The notes: generated by a model not told the origin, from the letters alone. A stretch of 64,000 nucleotides of DNA from Sulfuricurvum sp. (GCA_028718525.1 JAQULP010000001.1:65406-129405); one strand, 5' to 3'; positions 1 through 9,071 are shown, counted from the first letter of the stretch. A program made the numbers and translations.

Positions 1-208
1 TAAGAAGCATATCCACTTCACTTCGTTCGGGTGTCGAGGTATAGTGTTCTGCATACGCAATTAGTTTATTGGTTTCACCGCTCATGGCCGAAACGACGAC
101 CACCACCTGATGCCCTTCTTTAAGTGTTTGCGAGACGCGGTTGGCGACGTTTTGGATCCGTTCCAAATCGCCGACACTGGTTCCGCCGAATTTTTGAACA
201 ATTAGCAT
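1..208 (-). CDS. lysC: Aspartate kinase, N-terminal part (runs off the window)
   Basis: Only the first 69 codons are inside the window; the rest lies to the left. The reading frame opens with the aspartokinase signature VQKFGGTSV and continues to VVVVSAMSGETN, the kinase nucleotide-binding region. The enzyme phosphorylates L-aspartate, the first step towards lysine, threonine and methionine. The ATG overlaps the stop codon of the upstream rppH gene (TAATG), so the two are translationally coupled. Family assignment is secure; completeness cannot be judged. Confidence 0.93.
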   Translation of the reverse strand, partial: MLIVQKFGGTSVGDLERIQNVANRVSQTLKEGHQVVVVVSAMSGETNKLIAYAEHYTSTPERSEVDMLL

Positions 209-678
209 TACAGATACCCCTTGGTTCTAAAATGAGAAATTACCCGTTCGTAAACCGGTTTTTTGAAATGGGCTACATGACTCATCAACGTATCGATACT
301 GACGAATTGGTACGCTTTAAATTCAGGATGTTTCGTATCCAAATTAATTTTAGCCCCCTTTTTCAAACGTACCAGATAATAACGTTGTTTCTGTCCTGCG
401 TACGGAGCCATTTTGACAGCGATATGAGAAGGAAAGTCATAGGCAATCCAATCCGGATACTCGGCGATAATCTCTACTTTTTTCGTGCCGATTTCTTCTC
501 CGAGTTCCCGAAACAATGCCTCTTCACTTGATTCACCTTCATCAATTCCCCCTTGAGGAAATTGCCATACTCCTGCCAAATCACTGCGTTCAGCGATAAA
601 AATATCTTTTTTCTCAGGATATTCAGAAGATACGATAATCGCCGCCACATTCGGTCGGTAGAACTTTTTTTCGGTCAT
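208..678 (-). CDS. rppH: RNA pyrophosphohydrolase (Nudix)
   Basis: 156 residues with a full Nudix box at about residues 43-65: GGIDEGE, then REL.EEIG. The surrounding N-terminal FYRPNVAAII and WQFPQGG are typical of RppH/NudH. It is expected to remove pyrophosphate from the 5' end of mRNAs and so start RNase E or J decay. It lies directly upstream of lysC with a one-base stop/start overlap, an order common in Campylobacterota. Some family members act on dinucleoside polyphosphates, which cannot be excluded from sequence. Confidence 0.92.
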   Translation of the reverse strand: MTEKKFYRPNVAAIIVSSEYPEKKDIFIAERSDLAGVWQFPQGGIDEGESSEEALFRELGEEIGTKKVEIIAEYPDWIAYDFPSHIAVKMAPYAGQKQRYYLVRLKKGAKINLDTKHPEFKAYQFVSIDTLMSHVAHFKKPVYERVISHFRTKGYL

Positions 679-735
679 TCACCATCTTTTAAATTTAATG
701 TTATTCGTCTATCCGGCAAAGCCTTTTAGACGACC

Positions 736-751
736 GGGACAGGTTTGTCCC
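736..751. other. Small hairpin between rppH and hemW
   Basis: GGGACA and TGTCCC form a 6-bp stem with a four-base loop in the 170-base gap between the divergent genes rppH and hemW. A second imperfect palindrome (TTTC-a-CACATGTG-c-GAAA) lies about 20 bases further on. They could belong to the 5' leader of hemW or be operator-like; nothing more can be said. Confidence 0.3.
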
Positions 752-848
752 CTGCACTCCCCTAAAGCTTTTCACACATGTGCGAAAGAATTCTTTATTT
801 TGGAGGGGTATTGTAAACTATTCGCCATTAAAAATACTATAATCTCGT

Positions 849-1910
849 ATGCTTTTATATATTCATATCCCTTTTTGCGATAGCAAATGTTCATACTGTG
901 CGTTTAACTCTTATGTTGATAAATTTTCTCTGCGCGAAGCCTATATGGATGCCCTTATTATCCAGCTCAAAGAGGAACTTCTCCGCTTCAATGTTACCCC
1001 CGACAATCCGATCGAAACCATTTTTATCGGAGGGGGAACCCCATCTACGGTTGAGCCCTCGCTGTACCGTCCGCTGTTTGAAATGATCGACCCTTATGTG
1101 GCCCAAGGGTGTGAAATTACCTCCGAAGCCAACCCTAACAGCGCAACACGTTCATGGCTGGAAGGGATGTTTGAACTCGGGGTAAACCGAATCAGTTTCG
1201 GAGTACAAAGTTTTAATAATGAAAAATTAAAAACGCTCGGACGTGCCCACAATACTTCCCATGCTCTGGAATCGATCCGTACAGCCTCGGCCATCGGATA
1301 CAAACACATCAGTATTGATTTGATTTACGGTGTCCGGGGAGATTCTAAAGCCCTCTTATCAAGCGATCTCTCTCAAGCCTTCGCCCTCCCCATAGATCAT
1401 ATCAGCCTCTACGCTCTCACGATAGAAGAGGAGACGGCATTCGAAAAAACTCCTGAGATAGCGGAAGAAAAACTGGAACTTACCCGATGGCTCTTTCGCG
1501 AAATCACTTCCAAAGGATTTGACCACTATGAAATCTCCAACTTTGGCACATACCGTTCACGTCACAATATCGGCTATTGGGAACATAAACCGTATATAGG
1601 ACTAGGTTCCGGAGCCGTCGGATTTTTAGAGGGAATCCGTTATTACCCGAGTACCGATGTAGTCCATTATTGTCAAAATCCGTGTGCTATTTTGACCGAA
1701 ACGATCGATTCCGAATCCCTTTTAAGTGAAAAACTCTTTTTAGGATTTCGCAGCTGCGTCGGCGTCAAGAAAGCTATTTTAAATGAAAAACAAAGCGCTC
1801 AGGCCGATTTACTCTGCCGTGAGGGGATGCTTAGCTTCCGTGAAGGGCATTATTTCAATACCGATTTTCTTGTGGCGGATGAAATCGCACTCAGGGTAGA
1901 AGGGTTTTAA
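849..1910 (+). CDS. hemW: Radical SAM HemW-like protein (coproporphyrinogen oxidase family)
   Basis: 353 residues. The radical SAM cluster motif is at the very start, C.DSKCSYC within IPFCDSKCSYCAFNSY, followed by the GGGTPS motif (about residue 60) and the family's SFGVQSF segment. Short proteins of this type usually belong to HemW, a heme chaperone, rather than to the oxygen-independent coproporphyrinogen III oxidase HemN, which has a longer N-terminus. The role is therefore inferred as heme handling. It precedes tatB by about 50 bases and may be co-transcribed with the Tat genes. Confidence 0.85.
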   Translation: MLLYIHIPFCDSKCSYCAFNSYVDKFSLREAYMDALIIQLKEELLRFNVTPDNPIETIFIGGGTPSTVEPSLYRPLFEMIDPYVAQGCEITSEANPNSATRSWLEGMFELGVNRISFGVQSFNNEKLKTLGRAHNTSHALESIRTASAIGYKHISIDLIYGVRGDSKALLSSDLSQAFALPIDHISLYALTIEEETAFEKTPEIAEEKLELTRWLFREITSKGFDHYEISNFGTYRSRHNIGYWEHKPYIGLGSGAVGFLEGIRYYPSTDVVHYCQNPCAILTETIDSESLLSEKLFLGFRSCVGVKKAILNEKQSAQADLLCREGMLSFREGHYFNTDFLVADEIALRVEGF

Positions 1911-1965
1911 ACTTTGTTTGGGTAAAATCCCCCTCACTATTAAATTTTCTATTTGGATGAACATT

Positions 1966-2370
1966 ATGTTTGGAATGGGTTTAGGCGAAATTTTTATCAT
2001 TGTCATTATTGCCATTTTGTTTTTGGGACCGGACAAACTCCCGACAACGATGGTAGAGATCGCAAAATTTTTCCGCAGCGTCAAAAGTACGGTCAGTTCA
2101 GCTCGTGCAACGCTCGAAGAGGAGATGAAATTTTCCGAAATGAAACAAGAAGCGCTCAACTATAAAAAAGAACTTACCGATGCCAGTGCGGAATTAGAAC
2201 GTATGACAAACGTTACAGAAATCGGTTCGGAATTAAATGTCATTAAAAATGATCTGGACTTGAACTCTATTGCCCCTGCAGCTCCTGCAGCTCCGAAAGA
2301 ACCTGAGGTAATCACCTTTACCCCAAAAAACAAACCCAACGAAATCAAAAATAATGAAGAGAATGCCTAA
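1966..2370 (+). CDS. tatB: Sec-independent protein translocase TatB
   Basis: Starts MFGMGLGEIF, followed by one membrane helix ending in FLGPDKLP, then a long amphipathic and charged region (SVKSTVSSARATLEEEM) and a proline/alanine-rich tail (APAAPAAPKEP). This is the standard TatA/B plan; the length and the LGP hinge favour TatB. The ATG at 1966 was chosen because a GGA-type ribosome site sits about 8 bases upstream and homologues start MFGMG; ATG at 1957 is an alternative. It overlaps tatC by one base (TAATG). With TatC it exports folded proteins, which fits the twin-arginine SorA nearby. Confidence 0.88.
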   Translation: MFGMGLGEIFIIVIIAILFLGPDKLPTTMVEIAKFFRSVKSTVSSARATLEEEMKFSEMKQEALNYKKELTDASAELERMTNVTEIGSELNVIKNDLDLNSIAPAAPAAPKEPEVITFTPKNKPNEIKNNEENA

Positions 2371-3152
2371 TGTTTGATGATCTCCGTCCCCATTTAGTTG
2401 AATTGCGTAAACGGCTCGGTATCAGTGTTGCCGCCGTTATCGTTATGTTTTTTGTAGCGTTTAATTTTCATGAGCCGATTATGACGTGGATGACCGCTCC
2501 TTTAAACAATGCACTTGCCGAAGTTGCAAAAGTCGCCCCGAACGCTGCCCAGGGAATGGTGACGACGACGCAAGTAGGAGGGACCTTTTTTGTCGCTATG
2601 AAAGTCGCATTTTTTGCCGGTTTATTGGGTGCTTTACCCATTATTCTCTCTCAAATTTGGCTCTTTGTCGCACCGGGCTTATACGCCAATGAAAAAAAGA
2701 TGCTCTACCCTTTCATTTTCGGCGGAACAACCATGTTTATTGTCGGGGCGCTGTTCGCCTATTACGTTGTCACTCCGTTTGGATTTAGCTTTTTGATCGC
2801 ATTCGGAGCGTTTGAGTTCGTTCCGATGATCAATATCGAAGAGTATGTCGACTTTTTCTCAAAAATCATGTTCGGTTTCGGTTTGGCCTTCGAACTTCCG
2901 ATAATCTGTTATTTTCTTGCCCTTTTAGGATTGATTGACGACCGTATGATGAGCGGATTTTTCCGATACGCCATCGTATTGATCTTTATCATTTCGGCTA
3001 TTCTGACCCCTCCGGATGTTCTTACCCAAATTTTGATGGCTATCCCCCTTACCCTGCTTTATGGGGTATCAATTCTGATCGTTCGTGCCGTCAATCCGGC
3101 GCCGAAAGAGGAACCTTATATCGCTGAAGATGAAGAAGAGACGATTGATTAA
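2370..3152 (+). CDS. tatC: Sec-independent protein translocase TatC
   Basis: 260 residues beginning MFDDLRPHLVELRKRL, the TatC N-terminal signature that contacts twin-arginine signals. Six membrane segments are visible, with the conserved FVAPGLYANEKK segment near residue 108 and SAILTPPDVLTQ near residue 212. It forms the Tat receptor complex with TatB. The acidic tail (EDEEETID) is not unusual. The end overlaps the likely start of queA. Confidence 0.95.
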   Translation: MFDDLRPHLVELRKRLGISVAAVIVMFFVAFNFHEPIMTWMTAPLNNALAEVAKVAPNAAQGMVTTTQVGGTFFVAMKVAFFAGLLGALPIILSQIWLFVAPGLYANEKKMLYPFIFGGTTMFIVGALFAYYVVTPFGFSFLIAFGAFEFVPMINIEEYVDFFSKIMFGFGLAFELPIICYFLALLGLIDDRMMSGFFRYAIVLIFIISAILTPPDVLTQILMAIPLTLLYGVSILIVRAVNPAPKEEPYIAEDEEETID

Positions 3153-4251
3153 TACCCCCTCGAACGAGGCAAGCTCGATTCCTTTCATCTCCGGAATTGA
3201 CGAAGAGACGCATCCTCTTCGCCATTCTCCGAAAAATCCGCTGCTTACCTCCAGTTATCACTATGAACTCCCCAATGAACTCATTGCTACGCATCCGGTT
3301 CATCCGAGAGAACACGCACGATTATTGGTTTACAACCGCTGTGATCAAAGCATCATACATGCACGTTTTGATGCGCTCGAATCTTTCTTGCCTGAAAACT
3401 GCGGCATCATATTTAACGATACCAAGGTTATTAAAGCACGCCTTTACGGGAACAAAGAGAGCGGCGGAGCCATAGAATTACTCATCAATCGTCCTCATGA
3501 TGCTCATAACATTAATGTCTATATCAAAGGAAGGGTAAGAACAGATACCCTTTTGCATTTTGCAAGCGGTATTAATGCCCGAGTCGTTGCCCTGCATGAT
3601 GACGGTTCTCGCGATGTCAATTTTTATCGTGAGAACGTTTTGATCCGATTTGAAGAGCTGTTGCCCCTTCTTGATCTTATCGGGCATATCCCTCTTCCCC
3701 CTTATCTTGGACGTGAAGATAACGCCGAAGATGAACGGGAATATCAGAGTGTCTTTGCCCAACACGAAGGTGCAGTCGCAGCCCCTACCGCATCGCTTCA
3801 TTTTAGCGATGCACTGTTTGATGCCGTTTGTTCCAAGCACCCTCACGCTTTTGTTACCCTTCATGTCGGTTCAGGGACATTTAAACCGGTCGAAGCAGCG
3901 GTCATAACCGATCATCCGATGCATTCAGAATATTACAGTGTCAGCGATGAAGCGGATAAGCTCATCCAAAGTGACCTCCCTCTGCTCTCGATTGGAACAA
4001 CTTCTACCCGAACGGTAGAATTTTATGTTCGAAACCATAAGCTGCAAGGGGAAGCAAACCTCTTTTTACACCCCAATAATCCGCCGCTGCGGGTCAATCA
4101 TCTTCTCACAAACTTTCATCTTCCCCAATCAACCCTGTTAATGCTCGTCGCATCGTTTGTTGGGCTTGAAGAGACGCACCGAATCTATCAGGAAGCAATT
4201 GAACAAAAATACCGCTTTTTCTCCTACGGCGATGCTATGCTTATACTGTAA
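3130..4251 (+). CDS. queA: tRNA preQ1(34) S-adenosylmethionine ribosyltransferase-isomerase
   Basis: QueA transfers the ribosyl part of S-adenosylmethionine to 7-aminomethyl-7-deazaguanine in tRNA, making epoxyqueuosine. Family landmarks include YELPNELIATHP, IIFNDTKVIKARL, GHIPLPPYL, PTASLHF, HVGSGTF and GTTSTRTVE. The homologous core begins at about codon 38 (LLTSSYHYELP), leaving an unusual N-terminal extension with no good start codon nearer the core. The ATG at 3130 overlaps tatC by 23 bases and is the best available start, but it is uncertain. The enzyme body is intact to the end. Confidence 0.9.
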   Translation: MKKRRLINTPSNEASSIPFISGIDEETHPLRHSPKNPLLTSSYHYELPNELIATHPVHPREHARLLVYNRCDQSIIHARFDALESFLPENCGIIFNDTKVIKARLYGNKESGGAIELLINRPHDAHNINVYIKGRVRTDTLLHFASGINARVVALHDDGSRDVNFYRENVLIRFEELLPLLDLIGHIPLPPYLGREDNAEDEREYQSVFAQHEGAVAAPTASLHFSDALFDAVCSKHPHAFVTLHVGSGTFKPVEAAVITDHPMHSEYYSVSDEADKLIQSDLPLLSIGTTSTRTVEFYVRNHKLQGEANLFLHPNNPPLRVNHLLTNFHLPQSTLLMLVASFVGLEETHRIYQEAIEQKYRFFSYGDAMLIL

Positions 4252-4301
4252 ATTATTTCCAATTATGATAAAATGGTGATATTCCTTTCAAAGGCATTAT
4301 C

Positions 4302-5522
4302 ATGGATCAATTTAATCGCAGAAATTTTTTAGGCGCCGGCCTGATCTTAGGTGCATCGACCCTCTTTGGAAAAGAGACACCGAAAAAAATCATTACCGAA
4401 AGCCGAGAATTTACTCCTCCTGTCATTGCGTTTCCGGAGAAAAAACCGCTTAAAACAATTTCGGACCGCCCTCCGTTGCTTGAATCACCACGTGATATTT
4501 TCACTCAGCCTATCACACCGAACGACCAATTTTTCGTCCGATGGCATATGCCGGATATTCCGACCTACATCGATCTTAACGAATTTCGCTTGCAGATTCA
4601 GGGTTCCGTAGAAACACCGCTCTCGCTAAGCGTAGATGACCTCAAATCTAAATTTGAACCGGTAGAAATCACATCCGTCCTTCAATGCGGCGGTAACAGT
4701 CGTAAATACTACGCCGCAACCGGTCAAGCCACCCACGGTGTCCAATGGGGACACGGAGCGATGGGGTGTGCCGTTTGGAAAGGGGTCCGGCTCAAGGACC
4801 TCCTTAACCATGCCGGAGTAAAAGGGAGTGCCCGATGGGTGGGCGTTAACGGTTTGGAAAAACCAGCGATGGATGAAACACCGAAATTTTTCCGTGAAAT
4901 AGAAATCGATGAAGCATTAAGCGGTTAGATGATTGTCGCTTATTCCATGAACGGAGAAGATTTACCGTATCTAAACGGCTTCCCGTTACGCCTTGTCATC
5001 CCGGGACATTTTTCGGACAGCTGGGTAAAAATGCTCTCAGAAATTACAGTAATGGATGAGTACCGAAAAACATTTTTCATGGATGTTGCCTATACCGTAC
5101 CTGATAATGATTGTGAATGTGTGATTTCAGGAAGCGATTTTGAGTATAAACGCAAACCGATCTCCGTGATGAAAGTCAAATCGGTTATCGGTTATCCTAC
5201 GCCGGGAACCGTCATTAAAAAAGGCTCAAAAGTCAAAGTAACGGGAATGGCTTTCGATCAGGGAAAAGGGATTAAAGAGGTGATGGTATCGGTTGACGGC
5301 GGAAAAAGCTGGAATCCGACCGCACTCCAAAAAGACTACGGAAAATTCGCTTACCGCCAATGGGTTTTCCAATGGGAACCGAAAGCCAAAGGGGAATATA
5401 CGATTATGGTCCGTGCTATCAACCGTATCGGAAATATCCAGCCTCTTCCTGAAGATATCGGCTGGAATGCGGGTGGATATCAGTATAACGCCGTTGACAG
5501 TGTCAATGTAAAAATCGTATAA
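4302..5522 (+). pseudogene. sorA: Sulfite dehydrogenase molybdenum subunit, interrupted by an in-frame amber codon
   Basis: The two halves (208 and 197 residues) are in the same frame, separated only by TAG at 4926-4928, and together give the usual length of about 405 residues. The N-terminus has a twin-arginine signal (RRNFLGAG). The first half holds the oxidoreductase molybdopterin domain with the molybdenum-ligand cysteine in LQCGGNSR and the AMGCAVWKGVRLKD stretch. The second half continues with MIVAYSMNGEDLPYLNGFPLRLV and then the Mo-co dimerisation domain. The enzyme oxidises sulfite to sulfate in the periplasm, passing electrons to the adjacent cytochrome. The TAG is a single-codon change (for example from GAG, CAG or AAG) and is followed at once by ATG. 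It may be a true null, a sequencing error or allow re-initiation. Confidence 0.85.
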
Positions 5523-5532
5523 GGGAACGACT

Positions 5533-5862
5533 ATGAAAAAAACACTCTTTTTAAGTGCCCTATTACTAAGTGCATCGACATTATTTGCTCAAGTTTCCAA
5601 ACCGATAGAAATGCCCTATTATGATTATCCGATTGAAAAAGGGGACCATGACGAAGTCGTACAACAATACTGCCTTATCTGTCACTCTTTTGGATATATG
5701 CTTAACCAAGGGAAAAAAAGTCGTCCTTATTGGACCGGAACCGTTTCCAAAATGGTCAATGAATTTAAAGCGCCTATTCCGAAAGAAGAACAACAAATCA
5801 TTATCAACTATCTTGTTAAACACTACGGATATGAGACACAGGCAGGACAATCAGGGCACTAA
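5533..5862 (+). CDS. sorB: Periplasmic c-type cytochrome, sulfite dehydrogenase subunit
   Basis: 109 residues with a cleavable signal peptide (MKKTLFLSALLLSASTLFA) and one heme-binding site CLICH near residue 47. A methionine (MLNQG) downstream could be the second heme ligand. It starts 10 bases after the sorA stop with a GGGA-type ribosome site, so it is in the same operon and is the likely electron acceptor of the molybdenum subunit. The symbol follows the SorAB pair; the cytochrome alone would only be called a small mono-heme c-type protein. Confidence 0.8.
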   Translation: MKKTLFLSALLLSASTLFAQVSKPIEMPYYDYPIEKGDHDEVVQQYCLICHSFGYMLNQGKKSRPYWTGTVSKMVNEFKAPIPKEEQQIIINYLVKHYGYETQAGQSGH

Positions 5863-5869
5863 GCCTTGA

Positions 5870-6478
5870 TTAACCCACAAAAACCCTACCGCTGTGAACA
5901 CTTATCAAACCTGATAATTCTCCCTCAAAAACTTCATTCGGAAATTTATTGATCGCCTCTTCATAGGTAGGATTTGATCGGCAATAGGCTATAAACGGCG
6001 TGTCCTCTATGGCCAGACGCCCTTTTAAACTCATTGTAGCGACAAAATAGTCAATATCGTCGATTGCTAAGGCTTTTCCTTCCGACATAAGTTTTCGTGT
6101 TGCTTCACTTTCACGAATACGATGAGGGAGCACATAAATCGCTTTCCCCATTTCCAATGCATATTCTACGCTTCGCATACTACCGCTGCCGAAATCGGCT
6201 TCCGTAACGATCAGCGCATCACCCAAAGCTACAACAATTTCATTGCGTACGACAAAACTCCAATCCCTGGCCCTAAATCCAACATCAAATGGCGTTAATG
6301 TCAATCCGTGCGATTCAATATCTTCAATTAACCGACTATTAGCCGCCGGATAGCGGATATCTATTCCACTGGGCAAAACGGCAATGGTATTCATAGCACC
6401 CGCCCCCTCATGGGCAATTCTATCTACACCGATTGCTCCTCCGCTGACAACAACCATTCCCGACAAGGCAAGTTTCTT
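5870..6478 (-). pseudogene. dprA: DprA, 3' part of the host gene cut by the transposon
   Basis: In frame from the transposon edge this encodes KLALSGMVVVSGGAIGVD and the rest of the DprA Rossmann-like fold to a normal stop, including SGSMRSVEYALEMGK and the C-terminal NPTYEEAI region. DprA loads RecA on incoming single-stranded DNA during natural transformation. The fragment lacks its first 56 or so codons, which lie 23 kb away at 29930-30102. Joining 30102-29930 to 6473-5870 gives 777 bases, exactly 259 codons with the stop, and recreates ITFELSKKLALSGM. It converges on sorB, with 7 bases between the stops. Confidence 0.95.
6474..6478. repeat. Target site duplication, left copy (TTCTT)
   Basis: TTCTT immediately outside the left transposon terminus matches TTCTT immediately outside the right terminus (29930-29934). 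Five bases is the duplication length made by Tn7-family transposases. Confidence 0.95.
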
Positions 6479-6493
6479 TGTCATTTCCAATAA
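6479..6493 (+). repeat. Left terminal inverted repeat
   Basis: TGTCATTTCCAATAA, identical over 15 bases to the reverse complement of 29915-29929. Just inside, AATTAATGATAATG (6492-6505) resembles AATTAGTGATAATG near the other end (reverse complement of 29883-29896), and ATGATAA recurs near 6538. These are candidate TnsB-binding repeats. Confidence 0.93.
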
Positions 6494-6666
6494 TTAATGA
6501 TAATGTAATAGAACTCTCATTTTATATTAAATGAAGAATGATAAAAATAAATCCTTCGTATCACCATCAATTCTGATTACAAGCACACACAACACAAAGG
6601 TTCTACAGATCGGTGAACCTAATAGGGTTTATTTCAATATTCAAATTGGATTAACTTGCGCTTTGC

Positions 6667-7611
6667 CTAAAAAACATTTACCCAAACTTTGTCACCATCA
6701 ACCAGTTTAAAAGAAATTCCGAATCTAAAATACAAATCAACCACAACGTCATATAGTAACCCATAAGCATTATCATCCCAGTCGTGCGGATGAGACTCAA
6801 ACATCTGCTTTAGGATTTGTTCCATTTGAAAATAGATATCGCAAAAAATATGGGAGCTTAACAGCGTAAACATATCAGGAGACAGCTCTTTAAGTTCCAC
6901 ACCAATGCCGTGGCAGTAACCTATAAGATAAGCAGCAGAAAGAAATATCCCTTTTGTATATGGCAGAAAATGTACATGTAGAAATTCATCGAGGCTAATT
7001 TGATGTATCCTATAGAGATATTTCCACTCCAGAATGTCTTGTTGTACATTAGACAGATATCCAGAAAAAACCTCGACACACCACTTAATGTTTTCTTCTC
7101 CGACAGTGGAGCTGGACATGCGATTTGCAAAATATTCACTCCATGCCATCGTGGCGAGCGGCAAAAAATTCTGGTCAATTAATTCAATATTTTTGCGATT
7201 AAAGTGATATAAAACTTCATCTGTGAGTGAGAATTCATGGATATGGCATAATTCATGATGGAACAAATGGATTGCGGCTTCCGGGTAATTTCTATATACA
7301 TCCAGATATTGGTCAGTCAATACCAAAATAGCGTCATACTTACCATCATCCTTAAGTATATGAATAATTTTCGCTACAGCTTCGGCATGATTATTTTTTG
7401 TTCGTGTAATCTGATTGCCAGAAGTAAAACGCGAAAGATATTCCAATTCTCTATCAGGATTATCACTCAGCACAATACGTTCAAGCATTTCGAGTCGCAT
7501 CGACGTTAGCTTTTTAATCTCTTCAAAAATAGTGTATATAAATGCACTTATCTCATCCATTACATCGATAGTGTCATTAATCTTTATAACAATCAGCGGA
7601 GATATTCCCAT
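6667..7611 (-). CDS. Zinc metallopeptidase-like protein of unknown role
   Basis: About 314 residues. The sequence HHELCHIHEFS is a zinc-binding HExxH helix, and WSEYFANR about 45 residues later supplies a plausible third ligand glutamate (gluzincin pattern). No signal peptide or membrane segment is evident, so it is probably cytoplasmic. The ATG at 7611 is preceded by GAAGGA; GTG or TTG starts 36-39 bases upstream are possible. It is the first cargo gene inside the left end, reading towards that end. Similar cytoplasmic metallopeptidases occur as regulators (ImmA/IrrE) and in phage defence, but I do not recognise a specific family. Confidence 0.65.
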   Translation of the reverse strand: MGISPLIVIKINDTIDVMDEISAFIYTIFEEIKKLTSMRLEMLERIVLSDNPDRELEYLSRFTSGNQITRTKNNHAEAVAKIIHILKDDGKYDAILVLTDQYLDVYRNYPEAAIHLFHHELCHIHEFSLTDEVLYHFNRKNIELIDQNFLPLATMAWSEYFANRMSSSTVGEENIKWCVEVFSGYLSNVQQDILEWKYLYRIHQISLDEFLHVHFLPYTKGIFLSAAYLIGYCHGIGVELKELSPDMFTLLSSHIFCDIYFQMEQILKQMFESHPHDWDDNAYGLLYDVVVDLYFRFGISFKLVDGDKVWVNVF

Positions 7612-7712
7612 AAAGAGTGTCGTCCTTCTTTCTAAATTTATACTCACCAATATTTGCTACGGTTTAACTTTTTATTGCGACATAAAGCAACATCTTAGCA
7701 AAAAATGCATGC

Positions 7713-7718
7713 TATAAT
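7713..7718 (+). promoter_or_regulatory. Probable extended -10 promoter for the gene at 7902
   Basis: TGCTATAAT, a perfect -10 hexamer with a TG extension, lies in the 290-base gap between two divergent cargo genes. No clear -35 box is present, which is common in Campylobacterota. The leader to the ATG is about 180 bases; no convincing structure was seen in it. Confidence 0.5.
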
Positions 7719-7901
7719 TTGCTTGGCCGACAGAAAGCCAGTCCATTCCTGCCTCATTTAGAGGTTAGGCAAATCTGTTTTATCAAATGTGTCTCCATGT
7801 TGCTTTAAGCGTTAACCGCAAAAACAATAAGGGTGCAACGGGAATACCACTTCTCTCAAATAGTAAAGTTTTTGCAGATATAACTTTTAAAGGAACATCG
7901 G

Positions 7902-8987
7902 ATGGACTCACTGCTGCCTATTCTCACGCTTGCACAACTCAAGCAGATCACCAAAAACACCAAAAGCGCCCTGAAAGAACTCGGGATAGACCTAACCAAT
8001 TCCACTACGCTCAATCTAGTCTCCAAGGGCTTCGGCTTCAAGGATTACAACACTGCCAAAGCGGTTCTTTCAAAAGAAAAAATCAAAGAGAACGATGAAG
8101 CCGATTCCACTTTCGGCCCGCTGGATTTCTACACCGTTCTGTCAGATCCGGAAAAGCAGGATTTGTTTGACGTGCATCTTCCTCTTATTAAAAGCAAGAT
8201 ATTGGGAATCAGTGCCGAAAATGGGGTATCCGAGCGCGATATTACATTAACCTTTAGCCCCACCACTGCCTTTTTAGACGCGCAGCCCATATTGCAAATC
8301 GCCCATGACCACCTTAAAGATCTAACGGTCGTCAATATTGATACTTACAACAACCCTGACGATATCATAAAACTGGTCCACACCTATCGCCGCTACGGCA
8401 TTAAGCGCCTCATTCTCATGACCAATAAACACGCCATGGACGGATACCGCTCCCACCTGCAAAACGAATGCGTCAAAAACAATGTAGAGTTTCGGCACAA
8501 AAGAGACCTCGTAACCCTCTTGCTGATTTTGCGCACAGAGGACGACGCTCATTCAACCTCTTCCAAAATGAGCTATGTACCGATTGAAGAGTTTGTTCAA
8601 CTTGCAGAAGAGATTGGGCTCTTTCGCAAAGAGGCTAAAGATCTTGCGCATTGGTATCACGAACTAAACGGAGGGTGGGTTGAATACAATCTTCTCCTGG
8701 CGGGATTCATGTTTAGCGAAAAAGACTCTCTGTTTGACATTAAAAAAGTCCTATATGAATATTTTGTCTATTCTCTGCCCAACTACAACGTAGGGGATAA
8801 AACAAAAAATGACCATTGGGAAAGCTACATCAACAAAGAGATATGGACACGGGATGCCAAAAAGATGTTTGACGAAGGGATTTACTACAGCCAAGAAATT
8901 GCCGATGCAATTGGTACCGACTATGATGTAGGAGCCTTGATGTTTGCAACAGAAAGGGCGCGACACACCCACGCGAAACACTCGTAG
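7902..8987 (+). CDS. Glyoxalase-superfamily-type N-terminal domain protein, function unknown
   Basis: 361 residues. Residues about 8-57 (LAQLKQITKNTKSALKELGI, then LNLVSKGFGFKDYNTAKAVL) match a short helical domain I recall at the N-terminus of proteins annotated as glyoxalase superfamily; it is widespread in accessory genes. The remainder has a Rossmann-like alternation (LTVVNIDTYNN, IKRLILMTNKHAM) but no catalytic motif I can name. AAAGGA sits well placed before the ATG. It could be part of an uncharacterised defence or stress function; this is only inferred from its place in the transposon. Confidence 0.6.
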   Translation: MDSLLPILTLAQLKQITKNTKSALKELGIDLTNSTTLNLVSKGFGFKDYNTAKAVLSKEKIKENDEADSTFGPLDFYTVLSDPEKQDLFDVHLPLIKSKILGISAENGVSERDITLTFSPTTAFLDAQPILQIAHDHLKDLTVVNIDTYNNPDDIIKLVHTYRRYGIKRLILMTNKHAMDGYRSHLQNECVKNNVEFRHKRDLVTLLLILRTEDDAHSTSSKMSYVPIEEFVQLAEEIGLFRKEAKDLAHWYHELNGGWVEYNLLLAGFMFSEKDSLFDIKKVLYEYFVYSLPNYNVGDKTKNDHWESYINKEIWTRDAKKMFDEGIYYSQEIADAIGTDYDVGALMFATERARHTHAKHS

Positions 8988-9071
8988 AATTTTTCTTAGG
9001 CTCAGTTGTTTTTTGGTTAGTCCAACAATAAATTAGATAGAATTTATTCCAAAACCAAGATGGAGACTAAA

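Noticed and set aside
124-531. Long plus-strand frame over rppH
   Set aside because: Antisense shadow of a clear Nudix gene, with no ribosome site or family resemblance.
4926-4928. TAG read as pyrrolysine or selenocysteine-type recoding
   Set aside because: No pyrrolysine genes are visible and the system is not known to me in Campylobacterota. The family has an ordinary residue here; a nonsense mutation or error is simpler.
7787-8098. 103-residue plus-strand frame before and over the gene at 7902
   Set aside because: It overlaps the well-supported 361-residue gene in another frame and has no homologous features.
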